From contig JAIKWH010000062.1 of NCBI GenBank assembly GCA_024684955.1, positions 1 to 64,000 on the forward strand: a stretch of DNA of 64,000 nucleotides. Reading direction: 5' to 3'. The notes beneath the pieces were generated by a model that made no database searches, was not told where the DNA came from, and saw nothing but the letters and a program-made list of their open reading frames with translations. A program made the position numbers and the translations under genes. This DNA comes from Pseudobutyrivibrio sp. Lineage in GTDB: Bacteria; Bacillota; Clostridia; Lachnospirales; Lachnospiraceae. How positions within the stretch are numbered: the stretch's first letter is position 1; every line of letters begins with the position of its first letter. Shown piece after piece: positions 19,605 to 29,343 of this stretch.

Positions 19605-20888
19605 ATGAGATTTACAAACATAAAAAATAAAATCTTCATATTGTGTTTTCTTGGGATACTTGTGTCTCCTTGGGTTTTAGGAGGACTCACTAGGCTCTTT
19701 GCAGGTGACTTTTATACAAAGGTTTCTGTAGTAGAGACTGAAAAGCGAGAACTTACAGAGATTGACTGGAAAAACTTGCTTAACACGGGGGAGAGTATTT
19801 CTGGATTTATCGACGATAGGATTCCTTTTAGATATAGCTTTATTTCTTTATACAAGGCAGGGGTAGACAAACTGGAGAATGTGTACCAGCTTGGGGCAGA
19901 TGCCATAGGGCAAAAGTTTTACAAGCCTGAGACAAAAATGAAATCTACCCAGGTGATGGAAGAGGCGTCAAAGACTGTCATTGGTATTATCAAGGGCCAG
20001 GAGGAGGCAGAGGCTGCGGCTAGAGATGCCAATTATTTTGCCCTGAGGACCTATCAAGATGTTATTATTGCAAGAGATGGCTGGCTCTTCTTATATGGAG
20101 AGAATGAGTATGATTGCTTTGTGGGAAATAATATTCTCACGGAGGAGGAAAAGGCCCACTACGCAGATTTGGTTAATCAATTATATGATTTGTGTCAGGC
20201 TAAGGGCAAGGAACTCTATATCTATATTGCCCCAAACAAGTCTCAAGTATACTACCAGTACATGCCGACAGTTGAGATTGTAAACGGTTATAAAAGAGAG
20301 CAGCAATTGTATGCCTATATGCAGGAATATTCGAAGGCACCTTATATCTATCCACTCTTGGAGGAAATGACGGCTGCAAATTATTATCAGGTGTATTACA
20401 AGTATGATTCCCACTGGAACCATCTTGGAGGATTGTATGGAGCAAACGCCCTGTATCAGGCTATGGGTATTGAGCAGACAGAGCCGGCCGCTTGGATTAC
20501 AGGTACTGCTGATGCAGACAAGTACGAACTCTACACATACATGGGAATCCCAGACGACAAGGTTACCCATGATGATTTGGAATATATAGTGGACTATAGA
20601 CCGGAGGTTACAGTGGCTGGTATGGAGGATCCTGAGGCCATGATAGTCCACACAGAAAGTGATGGAGCCAATAATAAGAGGCTCTGCCTCATCGGGGATA
20701 GTTTTAGGGTAAATATGGATCCATACCTGGCAAAGGACTTTACAAACTGTACCTTCGTCCATAGGGACTATATGAGCGAGGTAAAACCGGACATTATTAA
20801 TTCTGATGTGATAGTTATAGAGGCTGTTGAAAGATACGATTACGAAGCCTTTAACACAGTACAGAGGGTTATAAATATTTTAAAATAG
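19605..20888 (+). CDS. DHHW/AlgJ-AlgX-like secreted protein
   Basis: YDSHWNHLGGLYGANALY, CLIGDSFRVNM; directly after MBOAT. Confidence 0.85.
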   Translation: MRFTNIKNKIFILCFLGILVSPWVLGGLTRLFAGDFYTKVSVVETEKRELTEIDWKNLLNTGESISGFIDDRIPFRYSFISLYKAGVDKLENVYQLGADAIGQKFYKPETKMKSTQVMEEASKTVIGIIKGQEEAEAAARDANYFALRTYQDVIIARDGWLFLYGENEYDCFVGNNILTEEEKAHYADLVNQLYDLCQAKGKELYIYIAPNKSQVYYQYMPTVEIVNGYKREQQLYAYMQEYSKAPYIYPLLEEMTAANYYQVYYKYDSHWNHLGGLYGANALYQAMGIEQTEPAAWITGTADADKYELYTYMGIPDDKVTHDDLEYIVDYRPEVTVAGMEDPEAMIVHTESDGANNKRLCLIGDSFRVNMDPYLAKDFTNCTFVHRDYMSEVKPDIINSDVIVIEAVERYDYEAFNTVQRVINILK

Positions 20889-20901
20889 AAGGAGATTTAT
20901 T

Positions 20902-21972
20902 TTGAGAAAGGCACTATTAGTTTTTTTATGGGTATCTCTAATTGGTCTTGTTATTGCCTTTGGATGCTTGATTGTATATCAGAACAAGCAGGAGGCAGCA
21001 GCACTTGCTGAGCAGGAAAGAATTGAGAGGGAAGCAAAACTGGAGGCAGAGAAAAAGGCCCAGGAAGAAGAAAAAAAAGAAGAAGAGGAAGAAGAGTCAA
21101 ATCTGGACGAGAATGGCTATTCGTATACAGACCTGGAGGCAAGTTTTTATGCACTAGATAAAGCCACAGTTAGGGAATTGCCTAATGATACTGGAGAGAT
21201 TATAGGTACTCTTTCAATTAATTCTACGGTGCAGGTTGTGGCTGTATGTGACCAGACTGATTATTACAAGATAAAGATTAACGGTGACTATGGCTATATT
21301 AGCCCAGAGGATGTGTCCGCTGATTATAATGATATTCCCCTTCCAATTCCAAGGGATATAACAATTCCATCTGCCAGCAAGGACATTCTCTTTATTGGAA
21401 ATTCTATCACCCTATACCCGGCAACAGAGGACTGGTGGGGCAGTGGCTGGGGCTGTGGTGCCACAACACCAGAAAATGACTATGTACATTTGACAGTTGC
21501 TCAAAAAGGATATGGATCCTTTGATTATATGTCTATGAGGTCTTGGGAGTTTTCCAACACTAGGAATTATGAGTTAGATGACTTAGACCCATATATCACA
21601 AATTATCAGTATGGCACAATTGTCATAGAGTTAGGCGAAAATGTTAAGGGGCATGAGAAGCATTTTGAATCAGATCTTAAGGATATGATTACATATATTA
21701 AGACCTACAATCCAAGTGCAAGAATTGTGATGTTAGATAATTTCTGGAAATATGACAGCATAATATCTACTAAAAAATCAGTGGCATCAGCAATGGGATG
21801 TACTTATGTAAGTCTTGCAGATATCCAGGGAGTGGCTGCATACCAGTTGCAAGAGGGTGAAACATTCACCACTTTGGATGGCAGGTCCTATACCATTGGA
21901 TCATTTTTGGCAGGACATCCTAATGACGCCGGATTTGCCGCCATCGCACAACATTTAGTTGCTGCCTTATAA
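20902..21972 (+). CDS. membrane-anchored SH3-like plus SGNH hydrolase-like protein
   Basis: KDILFIGNSITLYPATEDWWGSGWGCGAT block I; HPNDAGFAAIAQHL block V; SH3-like RELPNDTGEIIGTLSINSTVQVV. Confidence 0.85.
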   Translation: MRKALLVFLWVSLIGLVIAFGCLIVYQNKQEAAALAEQERIEREAKLEAEKKAQEEEKKEEEEEESNLDENGYSYTDLEASFYALDKATVRELPNDTGEIIGTLSINSTVQVVAVCDQTDYYKIKINGDYGYISPEDVSADYNDIPLPIPRDITIPSASKDILFIGNSITLYPATEDWWGSGWGCGATTPENDYVHLTVAQKGYGSFDYMSMRSWEFSNTRNYELDDLDPYITNYQYGTIVIELGENVKGHEKHFESDLKDMITYIKTYNPSARIVMLDNFWKYDSIISTKKSVASAMGCTYVSLADIQGVAAYQLQEGETFTTLDGRSYTIGSFLAGHPNDAGFAAIAQHLVAAL

Positions 21973-22020
21973 ACAACTAGAGGAAAAGTGATATTCAAGA
22001 AGAAAAGGAATAGAATATAT

Positions 22021-22052
22021 AAAGGCCACGGCTAATGCCGTGGCCTTTGTTT
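22021..22052. terminator. bidirectional terminator between convergent genes
   Basis: AAAGGCCACGGCtaatGCCGTGGCCTTTgTTTT. Confidence 0.88.
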
Positions 22053-22061
22053 TAAGGAATA

Positions 22062-23882
22062 TTATTCAACTGTAACTGACTTTGCAAGGTTACGTGGCTG
22101 GTCTGGATTGTTGCCCTTGCCAAGAGATGTGTAGTAAGCAAGAATCTGAAGGATAACTGCTGATTCAAATACTGTAAGCTCATCTCTGACAGCTGGCAGT
22201 GAGAAGTGTACATCACAGATTGTATTATCTGTAATGACCTTGTCCTTGCTGAGAAGGATTACATAAGCTCCTCTAGCCTTTACCTCGCGGATGTTTGAAA
22301 CAACCTTGCCGTATACATTCTGCTGGGTAGCGATTGCAATAACAGGAGTACCGTCTGTAATAAGTGAGATAGTACCATGCTTTAATTCGCCGGCAGCATA
22401 TGCCTCAGCGTGAATGTATGAAATCTCTTTAAGCTTGAGAGCACCCTCCATTGATAGAGAGTAGTCAAGACCACGGCCGATAAAGAAGGCGTCTGTTGCA
22501 TTTGCCATTCTGTCAGCCTGGCGAGCAATCTTATCCTCCTGGTTAAGAAGCTCCTCAACCATTGAAGGAATATTTCTAAGGTCAGAGATAAAGTCTCTAA
22601 CATCTGCTTCGTTTAATGAATTGTTTACAAGTCCAAGTTTGCAAGCGACCAGGTAAAGAACAGCAACCTGTACTGAGTATGCCTTTGTAGATGCAACAGC
22701 AATTTCGGGACCGCCATGTGTATAGAGAACATGGTGGCTCTCTCTAGCGATACTTGAACCCTTTACGTTTACAATAGAAAGAGTTCTGTCTGTATATTGT
22801 TTGGCAAGTTTGAGAGCCTCAAGAGTATCAATGGTCTCGCCTGACTGAGATGCAACAATAACAAGAGTGTCTTTGCTGATTGTAGGCCTCTCATATCTAA
22901 ACTCTGATGCGATAGCAACAGTGACAGGAATGCCGAGCTTGTTTCTGATGAAAGCACCGCCAACATTACCAGCGTACATAGCAGTACCGCAGGCAATGAT
23001 TGTAATATCTTTTACTCCTGCAAAAAGTGAATCAGGAACCTCATCTGCAGAAAAATCTGGAAGGAGGTCTGAAATTCTAGGGTTAATTGTATTGGCAAGG
23101 GCTGTAGGCTCCTCGTGGATTTCCTTAATCATGAAATATGGGTAACCACCCTTTTGAGCAGTGGTAACATCCCAATCAACTGTCATGAATTCTGGCTCAA
23201 CAGCCTGTCCGCTAAGGTTCTCCAAGAAAATTCCATCTTCTTTCATAGTGAGAAGGTGATATTCTGGAAGAACGAAGTATCTGTTGGTGTATTCTATAAA
23301 GGCTGTGATATCAGAAGCGATAAAAGCGCCTGCGCCGGCAGCGTATGAAGCAACCATAGGGCTGACGTTTCTGATGGCGTAAACCTCTCCAGGATGACCC
23401 TTGAAAAGTACGCAGAATGCAAATGCACCCTTTAATTCCTTAACAGCTGCCTTGATGGCTTCCTTTGGATCTCCATCGTAATGAGCATCAATAACTGCAG
23501 CAGCAATCTCTGAATCAGTATCAGATTTAAGCTGGCCTTTAAGATTATATTTCTCAATGAGCTCGTGATAGTTCTCAATGATACCATTGTGAATTAATGT
23601 AACGTTACCGAACTTGTGAGGGTGAGCATTGGCGTTGGTAACTCCGCCGTGGGTAGCCCATCTTGTGTGACCTATACCGCAGGTTGAGTTGTTTTCCTCG
23701 TCACAGATTGCACGAAGATCGTCTACCTTGCCAGCAGTCTTTCTGATAGAAACATGGCTGCCGTTGTCCTTGAAGAAGGCGATACCAGCACTATCATATC
23801 CTCTGTACTCCAACTTCTGTAAACCGTCCAAAAGAATGTTTTGAGCCTCCTTTGAACCGGTGAATCCAATAATTCCACACAT
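22062..23882 (-). CDS. glmS: glutamine--fructose-6-phosphate aminotransferase (isomerizing)
   Basis: MCGIIGFTGSKEAQ; two SIS domains; C-terminal DQPRNLAKSVTVE. Confidence 0.97.
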   Translation of the reverse strand: MCGIIGFTGSKEAQNILLDGLQKLEYRGYDSAGIAFFKDNGSHVSIRKTAGKVDDLRAICDEENNSTCGIGHTRWATHGGVTNANAHPHKFGNVTLIHNGIIENYHELIEKYNLKGQLKSDTDSEIAAAVIDAHYDGDPKEAIKAAVKELKGAFAFCVLFKGHPGEVYAIRNVSPMVASYAAGAGAFIASDITAFIEYTNRYFVLPEYHLLTMKEDGIFLENLSGQAVEPEFMTVDWDVTTAQKGGYPYFMIKEIHEEPTALANTINPRISDLLPDFSADEVPDSLFAGVKDITIIACGTAMYAGNVGGAFIRNKLGIPVTVAIASEFRYERPTISKDTLVIVASQSGETIDTLEALKLAKQYTDRTLSIVNVKGSSIARESHHVLYTHGGPEIAVASTKAYSVQVAVLYLVACKLGLVNNSLNEADVRDFISDLRNIPSMVEELLNQEDKIARQADRMANATDAFFIGRGLDYSLSMEGALKLKEISYIHAEAYAAGELKHGTISLITDGTPVIAIATQQNVYGKVVSNIREVKARGAYVILLSKDKVITDNTICDVHFSLPAVRDELTVFESAVILQILAYYTSLGKGNNPDQPRNLAKSVTVE

Positions 23883-23904
23883 AAAATTCTTTTCCTTTCA
23901 AAAC

Positions 23905-24669
23905 TTACTTTTTAGCAATGATGATGGAAGTTGCATCTCCGATGTCTTCTCTGAGTTTTTGCTCAGCATCACCAGATGTTATTATACCATCTAATTCGCT
24001 CCAAAAGGCATATCTAAAATGAGAAGTTGAAATGCTCTTTGAAGCATCAGCTACAACGTAACTGCGTGAACTAATTTGCATGGCGTGGCTTTTGATTGTA
24101 GCCTCCTCATAACGAAGGGAAGATGGACCTCCCATGCCAAAGAAACCATCTGAACCAAGGAAAGCAATGTCCGCATGTACATTGTCAAGCATATCCAGAG
24201 CCCACCCACCGATAAGCGCCTTGTTACTCCTTCTGATCCTGCCTCCCAGGAGGAAAACATCATTGTCAGAGTCCGCTAAAATGCCAGCAGTGAGAACCGA
24301 GTTAGTGAAAATGGTCAGTCCGGATTTGAGAAGTAGTTGCCTTGCGATTGCATTTGTTGTGCTGCCGGTGTCAAGGAATATGGTGTCATGGTCGTGAATC
24401 ATTGACACGGCTGTAACTGCAATTGCAGTCTTGTCCTCAGGATGAACAAATTCCTTTTCATCCAAAGTTTTCTCCACCACATTTGTCTTGGAAATGGCAC
24501 CACCGTGATTTTTTTCAGCCAGACCAAGTTCCTCTAAATAGATAATGTCCTTTCTGACTGTCTCGGTGGAAACAGAAAATCTTTCTGCTATATCTCCAAC
24601 TTTAATACTGCCTTCTTGTAAAAGTATTTGTGCTATTTTGTTTCGTCTGTCGGCGGTTAATTCTGCCAT
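23905..24669 (-). CDS. DeoR/GlpR family transcriptional regulator
   Basis: RRNKIAQILLQEGSIKVGDIAERFSVSTETVRKDIIYLEELG HTH; sugar-phosphate binding domain. Confidence 0.95.
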   Translation of the reverse strand: MAELTADRRNKIAQILLQEGSIKVGDIAERFSVSTETVRKDIIYLEELGLAEKNHGGAISKTNVVEKTLDEKEFVHPEDKTAIAVTAVSMIHDHDTIFLDTGSTTNAIARQLLLKSGLTIFTNSVLTAGILADSDNDVFLLGGRIRRSNKALIGGWALDMLDNVHADIAFLGSDGFFGMGGPSSLRYEEATIKSHAMQISSRSYVVADASKSISTSHFRYAFWSELDGIITSGDAEQKLREDIGDATSIIIAKK

Positions 24670-24944
24670 GGTAAAAACCCTCCATTATTAGTCCTTATAT
24701 ATAATAAGAAATCCCCCAAAAAAATCCATAGATAATTGGCATATTCTGTAATTTGCATTAATAAATGTACATGGACTTTTTCCATAATATAATGTTGTGA
24801 TAACAAACTTATTATACCCTTAATCCCAAGACTTCGCAATCAAAGTATTTGGATTTGCTTGGTAAAAATAGACAAATCACAAGCCTCTCCCTTGTAAAAA
24901 CCAACTAAAAATAAGATTTCGCTTGGGAAATGTTGGGGTTTCGG

Positions 24945-25009
24945 TTGACTAAAAAAATGCTGGGTGCTAGTATTCAAATATACAAATGCATGTCATTTTG
25001 GAACATGCA
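24945..25009 (+). promoter_or_regulatory. promoter plus inverted repeat upstream of the hexitol PTS genes
   Basis: TTGACT (24945-24950), 17 bp, TAGTAT (24968-24973); TGCATGT-N9-ACATGCA (24987-25009). Confidence 0.65.
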
Positions 25010-25041
25010 AATAGGAGTTTTTTTAGGGAGGTTACTTATTC

Positions 25042-26436
25042 ATGAAAGACAAAATTCAATCTTTTGGCCGATTCCTTTCTGGAATGGTCATGCCAAACAT
25101 CGGCGCGCTGATCGCCTGGGGACTTATTACAGCACTGTTCATCGCAACAGGTTGGTTGCCAAATGAACAACTTAGCACAATGGTAGGACCATTCCTGCAG
25201 TACGTTATTCCAGTTCTTATTGCTTATCAAGGTGGTAAGATGGTTGGCGGACAGCGTGGTGGTATCATGGGTGTTATCGCTACAGTTGGTGTTATCTGTG
25301 GTGAGCCAAACTACACAATGCTTATGGGCGCAATGCTCATGGGACCTTTAGCAGGTTGGGTTATCAAGCAGTTTGACAAGGCTGTTGATGGAAAGATCAA
25401 GGCTGGTTTCGAGATGCTTGTTAACAACTTCTCAGTAGGTATTCTTGGTATGCTTATGGCAATCCTTGGATTCTATGTAATCGGACCTGTTATGGGTGCA
25501 CTTCTTGCAGTATTAAACGGTGGTGTTGATATTCTTGTTAATAACAACGTACTTCCACTTGTTTCAGTTTTCGTTGAGCCTGCAAAGGTTCTCTTCCTTA
25601 ACAACGCTATCAACCATGGTATCTTTACACCACTTGGTGCTCAGCAGGTTGAGGAAATGGGAAGATCAATCTTCTACATGATCGAGACTAACCCTGGTTC
25701 AGGTACAGGTGTAATCCTTGCTTACTGGTTATTCTCAAAGGATAAGACAACACGTGATTCAGCACCAGGTGCACTTATCGTTCACCTCCTTGGTGGTATT
25801 CACGAAATCTATTTCCCATATGTACTTATGAATCCACTGCTTCTTCTTGCAACAATCGGTGGTTCAGTAGTAGCTATGTTCTACAACACAATCTTTGATC
25901 TTGGTCTTGCAGGTCCTGCATCTCCTGGTTCAATCTTTGCATACGTAGGTATGGCAGCAAAGGGACAGACAGTAGCTGTATTCTTCAGTGCTGTTATCGC
26001 AGCAGCAGTTTCATTCGTAATCGCTGCTCCAATCGTTAAACTTGCAAATCCTAAGTCTGATCTTGAGGATGCAACAGCTCAGATGAAGTCTATGAAGGCT
26101 GAGTCAAAGGGCCAGACAGTTGCTTCTACAGCAAATGTTGATTTAAAGGCAGTTAAGGCTATCGTATTTGCATGTGATGCAGGTATGGGTTCAAGCGCAA
26201 TGGGCGCAACAGTTATGCAGAAGAAACTTGACGATGCAGGTCTTGGAGATATCAAGGTTTCTCACTCATCAGTTTCTGAAATCCCAGCAGGTACAAACTT
26301 CGTTATCTGCCACAAGGATTTAGTTGGTCGTGCAACAACAAGTGCTCCAGGAGCTAGGATTGTTACAATCTCTAACTTCATGAATGCACCTGAGTATGAT
26401 CAGGTTGTAGCTGAAATTAAGGCTGCTCGCAATTAA
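25042..26436 (+). CDS. mtlA: PTS mannitol-type EIICB (IIC fused to IIB)
   Basis: FGRFLSGMVMPNIGALIAWG IIC; FACDAGMGSSAMGATVMQKKL IIB phospho-Cys motif. Confidence 0.93.
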   Translation: MKDKIQSFGRFLSGMVMPNIGALIAWGLITALFIATGWLPNEQLSTMVGPFLQYVIPVLIAYQGGKMVGGQRGGIMGVIATVGVICGEPNYTMLMGAMLMGPLAGWVIKQFDKAVDGKIKAGFEMLVNNFSVGILGMLMAILGFYVIGPVMGALLAVLNGGVDILVNNNVLPLVSVFVEPAKVLFLNNAINHGIFTPLGAQQVEEMGRSIFYMIETNPGSGTGVILAYWLFSKDKTTRDSAPGALIVHLLGGIHEIYFPYVLMNPLLLLATIGGSVVAMFYNTIFDLGLAGPASPGSIFAYVGMAAKGQTVAVFFSAVIAAAVSFVIAAPIVKLANPKSDLEDATAQMKSMKAESKGQTVASTANVDLKAVKAIVFACDAGMGSSAMGATVMQKKLDDAGLGDIKVSHSSVSEIPAGTNFVICHKDLVGRATTSAPGARIVTISNFMNAPEYDQVVAEIKAARN

Positions 26437-26466
26437 TTAATTCTCATAGACAAAGGAAAAAAGAGA

Positions 26467-28035
26467 ATGAAAGATAAAATTCAATCATTTGGCCGTTTCC
26501 TTAGCGGAATGGTAATGCCAAATATCGGGGCCCTGATTGCATGGGGACTTATTACAGCATTGTTCATCGCAACAGGCTGGTTACCAAACGAAGAATTAAG
26601 CACAATGGTAGGACCATTCCTGTCTTATGTTATTCCGGTTCTTATCGCCTTCCAAGGCGGTAAGATGGTAGCCGGACAGCGTGGTGCGGTTATGGGTGTT
26701 ATCGCTACAGTTGGTGTTATCTGTGGTGAGCCAAACTACACAATGCTCATGGGCGCTATGCTCATGGGACCTTTAGCAGGTTGGGTTATCAAGCAGTTTG
26801 ACAAGGCTGTTGATGGAAAGATCAAGGCCGGTTTCGAGATGCTTGTTAACAACTTCTCAGTAGGTATTCTTGGTATGCTTATGGCAATCCTTGGATTCTA
26901 TGTAATCGGACCTGTTATGGGCGCAATTCTTGCAGTATTAAATGGTGGAGTTGATGTTCTTGTTAACAACAACTTACTTCCACTTGTTTCTATATTCGTT
27001 GAGCCTGCAAAGGTTCTATTCCTTAACAATGCTATCAACCATGGTATTTTTACACCACTTGGTGCTCAGCAGGTTGAGGAAATGGGAAGGTCAATTTTCT
27101 ACATGATCGAGACAAACCCAGGTTCAGGTACAGGTGTAATCCTTGCTTACTGGTTATTCTCAAAGGATAAATTGACAAGGGATTCTGCCCCAGGTGCACT
27201 TATCGTTCACCTTCTCGGAGGAATTCACGAGATTTACTTCCCATATGTCCTTATGAATCCACTGCTTCTTCTTGCAACAATCGGTGGTTCAGTAGTGGCT
27301 ATGTTCTACAACACAATCTTTGATCTTGGTCTTGCAGGTCCTGCATCTCCTGGTTCAATCTTTGCATACGTAGGTATGGCAGCAAAGGGACAGACTATAG
27401 CAGTACTTTTCAGTGCGGTTATAGCAGCAGCTGTGTCATTTGTAATTGCAGTTCCTATAGTTAGACTTGCAAATCCAAAGACAGAGAGTCTTGAGGATGC
27501 AACAGCTCAGATGAAGTCTATGAAGGCTGAATCTAAAGGAGAGACAGTAGTGGCACCTGCAAAGGAAGACACTGTTGCTTGTCCTGAATCAAATGATTCA
27601 CAGGATTATCGCGATGGGGTTTTGCTTAAGAAGAATATTATTCTTAATACAACTGCTAAAACAAAAGAAGAGGCAGTTAAGTTGATTGGCGAAATGTTCT
27701 GTAAATGTGGTTATACCACTCCTAAATATACAGAGGCTATGTTAGAAAAAGAAAAAGTTTTCAATACATACCTCGGAAATGGTGTTTCTATTCCTCACGG
27801 AGTAGAAGAGATGAGAAGTGAAATTCTCAACTCAGGTGTAGTAGTGCTCACAAGCCGTGATGGCATTGATTGGGGCAATGGCAATAAGGCTAACCTTATT
27901 GTTGGTGTTGCTTCAGTTGGTGATGAGCATATGAAGACTTTACAGAATATTGCATTACACTGTGGAAGCCCAGCAGATGTTGAAAAGATCATTAACCTGG
28001 ACGTAGATGGTGTATATGACATTTTCAAAGGTTAA
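26467..28035 (+). CDS. PTS mannitol-type EIIC fused to EIIA (no IIB)
   Basis: IIC nearly identical to the upstream gene; C-terminal VSIPHGVEEMRSEIL IIA phospho-His motif; no IIB Cys motif. Confidence 0.92.
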   Translation: MKDKIQSFGRFLSGMVMPNIGALIAWGLITALFIATGWLPNEELSTMVGPFLSYVIPVLIAFQGGKMVAGQRGAVMGVIATVGVICGEPNYTMLMGAMLMGPLAGWVIKQFDKAVDGKIKAGFEMLVNNFSVGILGMLMAILGFYVIGPVMGAILAVLNGGVDVLVNNNLLPLVSIFVEPAKVLFLNNAINHGIFTPLGAQQVEEMGRSIFYMIETNPGSGTGVILAYWLFSKDKLTRDSAPGALIVHLLGGIHEIYFPYVLMNPLLLLATIGGSVVAMFYNTIFDLGLAGPASPGSIFAYVGMAAKGQTIAVLFSAVIAAAVSFVIAVPIVRLANPKTESLEDATAQMKSMKAESKGETVVAPAKEDTVACPESNDSQDYRDGVLLKKNIILNTTAKTKEEAVKLIGEMFCKCGYTTPKYTEAMLEKEKVFNTYLGNGVSIPHGVEEMRSEILNSGVVVLTSRDGIDWGNGNKANLIVGVASVGDEHMKTLQNIALHCGSPADVEKIINLDVDGVYDIFKG

Positions 28036-28068
28036 GAAAAAATATTCATTTTACAGGAGGTATGCGCT

Positions 28069-29334
28069 GTGAAAACAAAAGCAGTAAGAATGTATGGTGA
28101 AATGGATCTCAGACTTGAGGAGTTTGAACTCCCTGAGATTAAGGATGATGAGATATTAGCAAAGATTTACTCTGATAGTATCTGCATGTCTACCTACAAA
28201 TTAGTAAAACAAGGAAAGAAGCATAAACGTGCACCACAGAATATTGATACTAATCCTATTATTACAGGTCACGAATTTGCCGGCGTTATTGTCAAGGTTG
28301 GTAAGAAGTGGCAGGATCAGTTCAAGCCAGGTATGCGTTTTGCTCAGCAGCCAGCGTTAAATTATAAGGGTAGTATGGCATCCCCTGGATATTCATACGA
28401 GTACTACGGCGGCGACACAGAGTATTGCATATTCCCTCATGAGACAATGGAGTGCAACGCACTTATGCCATTTGATGGCGACAGCTTTTATAAGGCATCA
28501 CTTGGTGAGCCTCTCAGCTGTTCAATCGGTGCTTTCCATGCTCAGTATCATACCAGCAGACATAATTATGAGCATATAATGGGACCAAAGGAAAACGGCA
28601 ACATGATTATCATGGGTGGTTGTGGACCAATGGGACTTGGCGCTGTGGCTTATGCTATTGGTGGCCCTTACAACATTAAACGTGTAGTTGTTACAGATGT
28701 AGATGATGCTAAGATCGAAAGAGCTAAGCAGGTTATGCCAATTGAGTTCGCTAAGGAGCATGGCGTTGAGCTTATCTATGCTAATACAGCAAAGATGACA
28801 GATGCTACTAAAGAACTTATTGAGATCGCTGATGGAAAGGGATATGACGACGTATTAGTTTATGTTCCAATCCCAGCAGTTTGTGAACTTGCTGATTCTG
28901 TTATGGCATTTGATGGATGTATGAGTTTCTTCTCAGGACCATCAGATAATACATTCTCAGCAAAAATCAATCTTTACAACTGCCACTACAATGCTACTCA
29001 TATTATGGGTACTACTGGTGGAACAAACGAAGATTTGATTGAAGCTAACGAACTTGTAGCAAAGGGAGTTATTGATCCTTCTGTTATGGTTACACATGTT
29101 GGCGGTATCGATTCTATCGCAGAAACAACACTTCATCTTCCAGAAATTCCTGGTGGAAAGAAGTTATGCTATACACAGTTCGAAATGCCATTAACTGCTA
29201 TTGAAGATTTTGGCAAATTAGGCGAAAAAGATCCATTCTTTAAGAAATTGGATGAGTGCTGTAAAGCACACAGAGGTCTCTGGAATCCAGAGGCAGAAAA
29301 GATGATATTTGAACATTTTAATGTTGAAATATAG
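28069..29334 (+). CDS. zinc-type MDR dehydrogenase, L-sorbose-1-phosphate reductase/polyol-phosphate dehydrogenase-like
   Basis: GHEFAGVIVKVGKKW, MGGCGPMGLGAVAYA Rossmann, located after the PTS genes. Confidence 0.8.
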   Translation: MKTKAVRMYGEMDLRLEEFELPEIKDDEILAKIYSDSICMSTYKLVKQGKKHKRAPQNIDTNPIITGHEFAGVIVKVGKKWQDQFKPGMRFAQQPALNYKGSMASPGYSYEYYGGDTEYCIFPHETMECNALMPFDGDSFYKASLGEPLSCSIGAFHAQYHTSRHNYEHIMGPKENGNMIIMGGCGPMGLGAVAYAIGGPYNIKRVVVTDVDDAKIERAKQVMPIEFAKEHGVELIYANTAKMTDATKELIEIADGKGYDDVLVYVPIPAVCELADSVMAFDGCMSFFSGPSDNTFSAKINLYNCHYNATHIMGTTGGTNEDLIEANELVAKGVIDPSVMVTHVGGIDSIAETTLHLPEIPGGKKLCYTQFEMPLTAIEDFGKLGEKDPFFKKLDECCKAHRGLWNPEAEKMIFEHFNVEI

Positions 29335-29343
29335 TTGTTTCCT

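Noticed and set aside
20181-20762. 193-aa minus-strand ORF
   Set aside because: Antisense to the DHHW gene; no domain signature.
23883-23904. glmS ribozyme upstream of glmS
   Set aside because: Only about 22 nt separate deoR and glmS, too short for the ribozyme.
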